Below the pieces are notes generated by a model. That model did no database searches. It saw nothing but the letters and a program-made list of their open reading frames with translations, and was not told the DNA's origin. Shown one piece after another: positions 1 to 6,167 of a DNA stretch of 16,548 nucleotides (positions are counted from its first letter, which is position 1; the number at the start of each line of letters is the position of its first letter). The translations under genes and the position numbers were made by a program. This DNA comes from Arcticibacterium sp051269965 (GTDB taxonomy: Bacteria > Bacteroidota > Bacteroidia > Cytophagales > Spirosomataceae), in NCBI GenBank assembly GCA_051269965.1, contig JBNMFK010000048.1, forward strand, positions 1 through 16,548, read 5' to 3'.

Positions 1-7
1 ATAAACC

Positions 8-442
8 TTGGGTATTCCGGAAAATATCAAAGAAACGGAGGATGTTATAAAACCATGGATTCATGAAAGCGAAAGGTCCAATGTTCAAAATTATACTTTT
101 GCTATTCAGGTTACGATTGACAAGAAATTAGTAGGTCTAATAGCCATTAGGCAGAAAGAGATAAAACATAAAAGGGCGGAGGTTTGGTTTAAAATAAATC
201 CTGACCATTGGGGAAAAGGGATAGCCAGTGAGGCACTTGAACGTATGCTAGAATATGGCTTTAGCAAGCTAAAGCTTCATTGCATCGAGGCGGGATGTGA
301 CGTAGGAAATATTGGCTCAATAAAAGCATTAGAAAGAGTTGGCATGACCAGAGAGGAAAGAAAACGAAAGATTTTGCCACTTAAATCTGGGTGGTCAGAT
401 GATTTTATGTGTGCTAATTTAGAAGAATATTTTAAACTGTGA
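8..442 (+). CDS. GNAT N-acetyltransferase, 5' end missing or frameshifted
   Basis: Likely transfers an acetyl group from acetyl-CoA to an amine (RimJ/RimL-like GNAT fold); the substrate is unknown. The acetyl-CoA loop is visible as HWGKGIASEAL (residues 67-77), followed by the usual late helix motif with N101, S104 and ERVGM at 109-113. At 144 residues it is shorter than the usual 165-185: the first strand and helices are missing. An in-frame TAA at 2-4 means the only start inside the window is TTG at 8, with no ribosome binding site visible. If the GGG at 10-12 were GG, the frame would continue upstream as I-N-L-G-I-P-E-N, which fits the family better than a TTG start. So this is either a frameshifted gene, a sequence error, or a short variant. 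It is convergent with the glycosyltransferase to its right. Family assignment is secure; the start is not. Confidence 0.75.
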   Translation: MGIPENIKETEDVIKPWIHESERSNVQNYTFAIQVTIDKKLVGLIAIRQKEIKHKRAEVWFKINPDHWGKGIASEALERMLEYGFSKLKLHCIEAGCDVGNIGSIKALERVGMTREERKRKILPLKSGWSDDFMCANLEEYFKL

Positions 443-643
443 ACAGGCTATTTTACTTGCTCAATTGATAGAGTTTACTTAGTGTTTAAGTTGCATTGAT
501 AACGTAGCATAATTGTTTTGTTCTTGTCATTTATGTGAATTAAGTTCTTTAAAAGGTTTTTCATATAGGTTTAGACTTTGTGTAGAGATATTTGATTGGG
601 AATAAACATGCCTATATTTTTACTTGTTTAGCTTTGATAAGTC

Positions 644-1336
644 TTAGTCCAATAAACGCTTGTATGTTTGAAGTAATTCTGAAGGACTGACCTCGTTTTT
701 CTGCCATTTTCTCATAACCATGAAATTGGCTTTTTGTACTTTCCAATAGCCATTTTTCTCATATTTCCTTGACGAAATCAATACGGTTTTAGGAATGACC
801 TTAAACTTATATCTTTTCTTTGCTCTGATTAATATGTCATAGTCTTCCATGATGCTATGCTTTTCGCAGAAACCATTTAAATCCTGAAAAACTTCCTTTT
901 TAATGAAGAGCGTTTGGTCTCCACCCCTGCACCAGATCATTGGAAAGCGAGTGAAGAAGGCGTTTAAGTAAAGCAAAGGATGCGGATATCTTGAGTATTC
1001 ACTTCTGTAGGCTGCCATATCGTACCCGTCACATACGGCTTGCTTAATATCTGTTACAAAATCTTTGTTGACAAGAACATCTGCATGCACAAAATATAGC
1101 ATATTTCCTTCGGCCAATTTTGCTCCATAATTCATTTGAAAGTTTCGTCCTCCTTTTTTACTCTGAACGTAAACGCAGTTTCTTTCAGCTGCTAGCTTGC
1201 TAAGTGCATCTGTAGAATGAGGGGAGTCTGCTAATATGATTTCGTAGGAGATCTCCCCAAGGTTCTCTTGAATCTTGGTCAGGCATTTTTCAATACTATC
1301 GACTTCATTATAGGTGGGAATGATAATGCTGAGCAA
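644..1336 (-). CDS. Family 2 glycosyltransferase (TIGR04283-like)
   Basis: A GT-A fold glycosyltransferase expected to use a nucleotide-sugar; acceptor unknown. The 230 residues match the length of the compact TIGR04283 group (rSAM/selenodomain-associated transferase 2). Visible motifs: LSIIIPTYNE at 2-11, ADSPHSTD at 36-43 in place of the usual DG.S.D.T, GGRNFQMNYGAKLAEG at 62-77 (the group's hallmark), HADV at 84-87 as the metal-binding region, RGGDQTLF at 137-144 and IMEDYD at 162-167. No membrane segments are seen, so it is probably cytosolic or membrane-peripheral. The start is odd: there is no in-frame ATG before the upstream stop, and TTG at 1334-1336 places the fold exactly where the family begins. 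The radical-SAM partner of this group is not nearby. Immediately upstream lies the gene-free 1337-3068 region. Confidence 0.85.
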   Translation of the reverse strand: MLSIIIPTYNEVDSIEKCLTKIQENLGEISYEIILADSPHSTDALSKLAAERNCVYVQSKKGGRNFQMNYGAKLAEGNMLYFVHADVLVNKDFVTDIKQAVCDGYDMAAYRSEYSRYPHPLLYLNAFFTRFPMIWCRGGDQTLFIKKEVFQDLNGFCEKHSIMEDYDILIRAKKRYKFKVIPKTVLISSRKYEKNGYWKVQKANFMVMRKWQKNEVSPSELLQTYKRLLD

Positions 1337-1918
1337 AGGGATAGTTTTTAATAGGGTTACTTACAATTGGTTAATTTACATATTCAATGGGAAATAAGAT
1401 GAGTGGCTGACTTCAAAATGCCTTTTATTTTTATTGATTAAAATAAGACTATACATTTCGATTATTAACGATTCAAAAGATGATTATTCCGATTAGAATT
1501 ATACTAGACCGAAACTTGTCCTAAATAATCTTACCGAAGTTCAGCAGTATACCCGTTTTTTCACGTCTCTTTCACATTTAAACTCATATCTAGGCAAGAA
1601 AGCTCTGCTTCAAGGGATTTCTGTTCTCAAGGAAAACTAAATTTTGGTCATCGAATATATATCAAAATTATAAGAGTATTGCTTTACGTTCTTAGAACTT
1701 GGCGGCTAATATTACTGAAGAGAACTTAGATTAGAGAGTCAAGCCACTCGCCTAAAAATGATATCCTCTGAGCAGTATTAAGAAGACGAATCACTCATTA
1801 ATTTTCGTCTGTAAGAATTCTAAACTAAGGCAGTCTAAAAGCTTTTTCAAATCAATTGGGTTTATTGAATGAAACAAAAGACCTCTTTTTTAGTCCGCCG
1901 TTTTAGTCTTTATTACAT

Positions 1919-2135
1919 TTATTTCCCTAAAGCTCCTTGTGCCATATGAAATACTACTGACCGGCCTTTCTGGATATGTACCATTTCCATGTTTTGCTCA
2001 TGACACCACTGGTGAAATTCATTAGTATCATCCATCGTTTTTAATGTTTACAGTAATGTTATTATCGATTGGGACCTCATCAACTATTAGCTGCGGGCTG
2101 TCACAGGTAAAGGAAAGCTCATCGCGAATTGTGAT
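1919..2135 (-). pseudogene. Remnant of a small gene, frameshifted in an A-run
   Basis: Two open pieces in neighbouring minus-strand frames join naturally. The first (2135-2040) reads 32 codons and contains DSPQLIVDEVPIDNNITVNI; the second (2038-1919) reads 39 codons starting TMDDTNEFHQWC and ends at a TAA at 1919-1921. They meet at an A5 run on the minus strand (about 2038-2042); removing one A would fuse them into one frame. A farther upstream piece with an ATG at 2391 (MWSKNTSQVTIVVIDNE...) may be the original N-terminus, which would give about 155 residues, but several stops lie between. The fused C-terminal part vaguely recalls the TusA-type fold (strand, helix with a Trp-Cys pair, strand); that resemblance is weak and I do not name the family. 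Confidence 0.35.
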
Positions 2136-2520
2136 TTAGGCGTGCTCTTTATTCCTTTAAAGCCAGTGCCAACAGTAAATCTAGCTATAAGGCAATTAAT
2201 ATTCTCTCAAATTAACAGGTTCCTCCTCACTTCATAGTTTAGGTTTTAGAACCTCTCTAAAAGTCTAATCACATCTCCTACAGTGCTTTACCTAAATACA
2301 AGTCAATTGAAAAGTAATTTTGGTTACCAATAGTGGCCTGTTCATTATCAATAACCACGATAGTTACTTGAGATGTGTTCTTTGACCACATGATTTATAC
2401 CTTAAGATCCAGTGTTGACAACCGAACAAAGCATTGGTAGCAAAAGGACTTGACTTTTATAAATTATGGTTTTAAAGAATTGACTTGAAACAGACGCAAG
2501 TAGAGAGGGGATAGATTTTT

Positions 2521-2543
2521 TTTAAGAAGAGAACCTTCTTAAA
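2521..2543. repeat. Inverted repeat, 9-bp perfect stem with 5-nt loop
   Basis: TTTAAGAAG and CTTCTTAAA are exact reverse complements separated by AGAAC. A T-run precedes the left arm on the plus strand and there is no T-tract after the right arm, so it does not fit a classical intrinsic terminator for either strand. It may be a structured-RNA or protein-binding site in the gene-free region. Confidence 0.5.
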
Positions 2544-2808
2544 GTAAAACTTAAGGAAATTGGGTTTTCTCAACAAGGCTTTTAAACGCTTTATATCGGT
2601 GTCGAAATTCCTATTAAGAATGGACAAAATAAGATGAGAATGTCCTCGTTGCTGAGCATCATTTGGATCTTATTTATTTCTGATTAATTTTCGTACAAAA
2701 ATTATAGCCTCTGAATTTATAGTTTTACCAGTAAGCGAAGTACAGAACCATTTGAATCATACTGTCAGGGATAATAACCGCCAGCCAAGAAGATTGAAAC
2801 TTAATTAA
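2535..2808 (+). pseudogene. Possible decayed LytTR-like DNA-binding domain gene
   Basis: Three overlapping plus-strand pieces in different frames look like successive parts of one domain. Frame one (2586-2684) contains GVEIPIKNGQNKMR, frame two (2633-2680) contains DENVLVAEHHLDLIYF, and frame three (2656-2805, stop at 2806-2808) contains TKIIASEFIVLPVSEVQNHL. The first two in order resemble the opening strands of a LytTR domain (Lys-Asn-Gly turn, then a hydrophobic Ile/Leu-x-x-Glu strand). At least two frameshifts and an internal stop separate them, so it cannot be functional as read. The family call is a guess from pattern; the fragments could be chance. Confidence 0.2.
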
Positions 2809-2958
2809 AATGAAAAGATGACTTAGTAGCTTTTTGGCATAAACTCTCAGGTAATAATTCTCTAAGCAATGAGAGGTTGAGTAAACTCATACGAGATAGA
2901 CATAAATAGCTAGTTGGAGTATGCCGCAAGTCTATCGCCACTAAATAATCAGATCAGA

Positions 2959-2970
2959 AGGGATATCCCT
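2959..2970. promoter_or_regulatory. Perfect 12-bp palindrome upstream of the MoxR operon
   Basis: AGGGATATCCCT is perfectly self-complementary and lies about 100 bp before the MoxR ATG, where a dimeric regulator could bind. No second copy was noticed elsewhere in the window. The palindrome is directly seen; the operator role is inference. Confidence 0.3.
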
Positions 2971-3068
2971 ATTTGAGGGAGAGCAGAACGTTCGTTTGGC
3001 AAATATGAGTTCAGCGGCTATTTCAGAACTTTTATCCCTACATTGCGTTAAAAATCAACGAACTAAGC

Positions 3069-3980
3069 ATGGCGTTAACAGAGTTTTGGAGTGGCTCCGA
3101 AAAATACATTTGCGATAAGAGTTTAGCTCAGGCTTTTCATATGGCCAGAGTATTGGGTATGCCCTTGTTAATAGAAGGCGAGCCAGGCACAGGAAAAACA
3201 GAATTACCCATTCAATATGCGGCTTCCGTGGGTTTACCCCTATTTACATATCCGACGGGTTCAAAGAGTAATGTGGAGCAGTTTGTGGCTCGTTTTGACC
3301 ATGTAAAGTATTTAAGAGACTCTCAAGTAGAAATATTGAACGCTCAGCGAGAAGAAAATGGAGTAGGAAAAAGTCTTTCTACTGGTGGAAGAAATTCAGA
3401 AAAATTAGAGGATTATGTGGCAAAAGGCCCTGCTGCTTTGGCATTTGGTACGCCTCATTCCGTACTTCTCGTAGATGAAATAGATAAGGCTCCTCGTGAA
3501 TTCCCAAACGACCTCCTGTATGCCTTGAGCCATAGAAAGTTTATCATGCCTGAATCTGGTGAAGTAATAGAAGTTTCTGAAGAAGAAATGCCAGCCATTG
3601 TAATTACATCGAACAGAGAGCAGGAATTACCAACGGCTTTTAAAGGAAGGTGTATCTATCATTACATAAACTTCCCAGATGCAGCATTGATGAGAGAGAT
3701 TGTGCTGAAGCATCATCCTAAAACTCATGACCGTGTGGTAGAAGTAGCCTTAGATGTTTTCTATCAATTACGTAATCTGGGTCTAGAAAGAGCTCCAACA
3801 ACTAGGGAGTTGCTTAATTGGCTCAAGTACATCAAAACTTTTGCTAGTGAAGATGCCATTGAGAAAATTAAATCATTGGAAGGTTTAGGTGTCTTGATAA
3901 AAACGCAGGCCGATATGACCAAAATCCAGCGTTCTATCATGGGAGAAACAGAACCTAAAGAACAAGGATACTATAATTGA
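3069..3980 (+). CDS. MoxR-family AAA+ ATPase
   Basis: A 303-residue cytosolic AAA+ ATPase of the MoxR type, which usually acts as a chaperone with a VWA-domain partner, remodelling or activating a target protein or metal site. The Walker A motif is GEPGTGKT at 37-44, Walker B is LLVDEID at 133-139, and the sensor-1 region is VITSNRE at 178-184, followed by LPTAFKGRC with an arginine in the expected finger region. An insert at about 95-122 between Walker A and B is rich in charged residues. The ATG at 3069 gives the expected N-terminal length; no good ribosome binding site is seen, as is common in this phylum. The CoxE-like VWA gene starts 8 bases after its last base, the classic MoxR-VWA pairing. 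The client is unknown; the neighbouring peptidase/amidoligase cluster is a candidate. Confidence 0.92.
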   Translation: MALTEFWSGSEKYICDKSLAQAFHMARVLGMPLLIEGEPGTGKTELPIQYAASVGLPLFTYPTGSKSNVEQFVARFDHVKYLRDSQVEILNAQREENGVGKSLSTGGRNSEKLEDYVAKGPAALAFGTPHSVLLVDEIDKAPREFPNDLLYALSHRKFIMPESGEVIEVSEEEMPAIVITSNREQELPTAFKGRCIYHYINFPDAALMREIVLKHHPKTHDRVVEVALDVFYQLRNLGLERAPTTRELLNWLKYIKTFASEDAIEKIKSLEGLGVLIKTQADMTKIQRSIMGETEPKEQGYYN

Positions 3981-3987
3981 TGTAAAG

Positions 3988-5334
3988 ATGTTTGAATCAC
4001 TTCCTGCACATTTTAGAACTTTCGGTATTCCCACAGACGTGAGGGCTTTACTCTTACTGCAACGCTCCATAGAAAAAGGACTGGTGAGAACTCTTGGAGA
4101 TATTTACAATGTTTTGAAAGCCATTATTGTCAAAGACCAAACACTCATAGGGCCATTCACTAAAGCTTTTTATGATTTTTTCTTGGAGATAGCTATTCAA
4201 GATGGAGAAAGATTGAATGACGCCATAACTCGATCAAAAACTTTCAAAAAATGGAAAGATAATTATTTAAAGGATAATTCGTCGGTCGATGAAAATGACC
4301 TAGATGAATTGGTCAATAAGTTTTTGGATGAAATCCATTTGACTACCTACGACATTAAAGAGGTGATAGATGGTAAAGAGATTTGGGATAAAGATAACCC
4401 CTATAAACAAGACACTGATGGTAGCGAAGATATTGAGCAAGAAGAGCGAAATCTAGATAAAATGGCCGATTATTCAGAAATGAGTTTGGAGCAGCTACTA
4501 GAACGTATGAAAACCATACAGGAAAATCAAAAAACGAAACACTCGGGCGGGGATCATTGGATAGGTACAGGTGGAATTTCACCTTATGGACATGGTGGAG
4601 CTGCAAAAGGAGGTGTAAGAACAAGCGGAACGGGTGGTGGTAAAATGGCTAGAGCTGTTTTAAACGATAAAAATTATTATCCAGTTGATGTGGATAAGCA
4701 GGTTAATGATAATAATATAGATGCGGCTTTAGCCTCGCTTAAGGGGATTATAGAAGACTCAGCTCATGACCAGATTGATATTGTCAACACAATAAAACTG
4801 GGTATTAAAAGAGGTGGGTTGTTTATTCCAGAGATAAAGAAAGTCACCCAAGAGAAGCTCCAAGTTATTCTATTGATAGATAATGGTGGTTATTCAATGC
4901 TTTCCTATGTTAAAGTAGTTCGGGAGCTTTTTAAGAAAATGAAAACTCGTTTTGCTCATGACTTAGAGACCTACTACTTCCATAATACTATTTATGAGGA
5001 GGTTTATTCAGATGTCAATAGAACCAAGCCCGTTAAGTTGAGCACGTTGTTGGGCAAAGATCCAAACTACAGAGTTTTCATTGTTGGGGATGCTTCTATG
5101 GGGGCCTACGAAATAAATCAACAAAGTATAAATACCTATGAAAGCCTGAGGAAAAAGTTCAAAAAAATAGCTTGGATAAATCCCGAACCTGTGAGGTACT
5201 GGGATCATACGATGTCCATTCAGATGATAAAACGGGTGATAAATATGTATCCTATGACGCCAAGAGGCATTGAAAATGCTGTGAAGGAGATGAATAAAAA
5301 GGGTAATAAAGTTTACCTGTTTAAAGCTTTTTAG
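3988..5334 (+). CDS. CoxE-like VWA-domain protein
   Basis: The 448-residue partner of the preceding MoxR ATPase. The N-terminal half (about 1-180) is helical and CoxE-like, opening with a FESLPAHFRTFGIPTDVRA segment. A glycine-rich linker (about 186-219) follows, then the VWA domain (about 290-448). The MIDAS loop is unusual: DNGGYSM at 298-304 instead of Asp-x-Ser-x-Ser, with a second acidic loop GDASMG at 367-372, so metal binding may be altered. The C-terminal WINPEPVRYWDH and MTPRGIENAVKEM segments are typical of CoxE proteins, which in other bacteria assist maturation of carbon monoxide dehydrogenase; no such enzyme is nearby, so that job is not implied here. No signal peptide or membrane segment is seen. 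Translationally close to the MoxR gene and followed by a terminator-like hairpin. Confidence 0.88.
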   Translation: MFESLPAHFRTFGIPTDVRALLLLQRSIEKGLVRTLGDIYNVLKAIIVKDQTLIGPFTKAFYDFFLEIAIQDGERLNDAITRSKTFKKWKDNYLKDNSSVDENDLDELVNKFLDEIHLTTYDIKEVIDGKEIWDKDNPYKQDTDGSEDIEQEERNLDKMADYSEMSLEQLLERMKTIQENQKTKHSGGDHWIGTGGISPYGHGGAAKGGVRTSGTGGGKMARAVLNDKNYYPVDVDKQVNDNNIDAALASLKGIIEDSAHDQIDIVNTIKLGIKRGGLFIPEIKKVTQEKLQVILLIDNGGYSMLSYVKVVRELFKKMKTRFAHDLETYYFHNTIYEEVYSDVNRTKPVKLSTLLGKDPNYRVFIVGDASMGAYEINQQSINTYESLRKKFKKIAWINPEPVRYWDHTMSIQMIKRVINMYPMTPRGIENAVKEMNKKGNKVYLFKAF

Positions 5335-5343
5335 GGAACAAAT

Positions 5344-5380
5344 GCAAAAAAAACAAATTGTATTTTTTGCTATTTTTTTT
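5344..5380 (+). terminator. Rho-independent terminator after the MoxR/VWA operon
   Basis: GCAAAAAA (5344-5351) pairs with TTTTTTGC (5363-5370) around a short interior stem, followed by a run of eight T at 5373-5380. The stem is A/T-rich and so rather weak, but it starts 10 bases after the VWA stop codon. It overlaps the -33 element proposed for the Anbu promoter. Confidence 0.5.
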
Positions 5381-5399
5381 GATTAAAGGAATAAATTTG
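5366..5399 (+). promoter_or_regulatory. Candidate Bacteroidota promoter for Anbu
   Basis: TTTG at 5366-5369 and TAAATTTG at 5392-5399 match the -33 and -7 elements (TTTG and TAnnTTTG) of the Bacteroidota housekeeping sigma factor, spaced 22 bp apart, close to the usual spacing. A start of transcription near 5405 would leave a leader of about 20 nt before the Anbu ATG at 5425. This suggests that Anbu is transcribed independently of the MoxR operon. Confidence 0.5.
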
Positions 5400-5424
5400 C
5401 TTTCCAAAAAATTATAAAGTTAAA

Positions 5425-6162
5425 ATGACTTACTGTTTAGGAATAAAGCTAAGAAAGGGGCTGGTAGCAGTAGCAGACACTCGAATCACTTCTGGTTCAG
5501 AAACTACTACTGCAAAAAAGGTTTTTGTTCACAAATACGGTAAGTATCCGATTTTTATCATGACCTCCGGACTTAGGTCTGTAAGAGATAAGGTCATTTG
5601 TTATTTCGAAGAATTATTGGAAGAAACAGAAGGCTTTGATAAGATGTATCAAGCTGTAAATGAGCTAGGTAAGCAAATTAAGAGGGTAGCTCAAGAGGAT
5701 AGAGATATACTTGCCAAAAGCGGGATAAGTTTTAATATTTCCACGATTGTAGGAGGCCAAATGCCAAAAGATGAAGAACCTAAACTTTATCTATTGTATC
5801 CAGAGGGAAATTGGATTGAAGTAGGAGAGGGAACGCCATTTATGATCATTGGTAATTCAGGTTATGGTAAGCCGGTTCTACAGAGAGCTATTAGCTATGA
5901 CTCAAGTCTAGAGTATGCTTTAAAAACCGGATTTCTTTCATTTGATTCTACAAGGGTATGTGCTAGTGACGTAGGTTTTCCGATAGATATTTTAATTTTC
6001 AACCGAGAAACATTTGAGCTGGAAGAGCACCGTCTGCAAGAGGAAGACTTAAAGGAAATAACAGACTTTTGGGCAAATAAACTCAGGGATTCGGTAAATC
6101 AGATTCCAGACGACTTTATTGATAAGGTTTTAGATAAATCACCTCTTTTTGATAAGGGCTGA
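5425..6162 (+). CDS. Anbu-type proteasome-like peptidase
   Basis: A 245-residue Ntn-hydrolase of the Anbu (ancestral beta-subunit, COG3484) family, bacterial relatives of the proteasome beta subunit that assemble into open ring- or helix-like complexes. It opens MTYCLGIKL: removal of Met1 would expose Thr2 as the catalytic nucleophile, with no propeptide, as in other Anbu proteins. ADTRITSG (17-24) supplies the expected aspartate D18, and K31/K32 fall where the catalytic lysine belongs. MTSG at about 46-49 and GNSGYGKP further on fit the family fold. Length is normal. The gene has its own promoter candidate and ends 5 bp from the oppositely oriented transglutaminase/DUF2126 gene. Anbu genes usually occur with ATP-grasp, alpha-E and transglutaminase-like genes, all present here; a physiological substrate is not established. 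Confidence 0.92.
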   Translation: MTYCLGIKLRKGLVAVADTRITSGSETTTAKKVFVHKYGKYPIFIMTSGLRSVRDKVICYFEELLEETEGFDKMYQAVNELGKQIKRVAQEDRDILAKSGISFNISTIVGGQMPKDEEPKLYLLYPEGNWIEVGEGTPFMIIGNSGYGKPVLQRAISYDSSLEYALKTGFLSFDSTRVCASDVGFPIDILIFNRETFELEEHRLQEEDLKEITDFWANKLRDSVNQIPDDFIDKVLDKSPLFDKG

Positions 6163-6167
6163 TTTAT

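Larger units (their letters stand above)
1337..3068. other. 1.7-kb region with no intact gene; decayed coding remnants
   Basis: All six frames are broken by frequent stops; the longest open stretches are about 50 codons. Several short stretches nevertheless read like real protein when adjacent frames are joined: minus-strand pieces within 1919-2394 and plus-strand pieces within 2535-2808, listed separately. A further minus-strand piece at about 1796-1889 contains PIDLKKLLDCL, which resembles the last helix of a response-regulator receiver domain. The region also holds a 9-bp-stem hairpin at 2521-2543 and a perfect palindrome at 2959-2970. No tRNA, rRNA, transposase or CRISPR was seen. The most economical reading is old, degraded genes plus the upstream control region of the MoxR operon; a non-coding RNA cannot be excluded by eye. 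Confidence 0.6.

Noticed and set aside
563..620. ATATAGG (563-569) and CCTATAT (611-617) followed by a short T-run between the GNAT and glycosyltransferase genes.
   Set aside because: A 7-bp A/T-rich stem with a 41-nt loop is too weak to call a terminator; nothing else was seen in the 443-643 gap.
2521..2543. The TTTAAGAAG...CTTCTTAAA hairpin as a transcription terminator.
   Set aside because: No T-tract follows the stem in either reading direction, and no intact gene ends just before it.
2807..2944. A minus-strand open stretch of about 46 codons rich in Leu and Ser upstream of the MoxR gene.
   Set aside because: Low-complexity composition, no family resemblance and no start-site context; likely chance.
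2981..3036. TTTG near 2995 with TATTTCAG about 20 bp downstream as a MoxR promoter.
   Set aside because: Two mismatches in the -7 element make it no better than chance in A/T-rich DNA.
3988..5334. Assigning the MoxR/VWA pair to carbon monoxide dehydrogenase maturation (CoxD/CoxE).
   Set aside because: No cox structural genes or molybdenum-cofactor genes are in view; CoxE-like proteins occur in many unrelated contexts.
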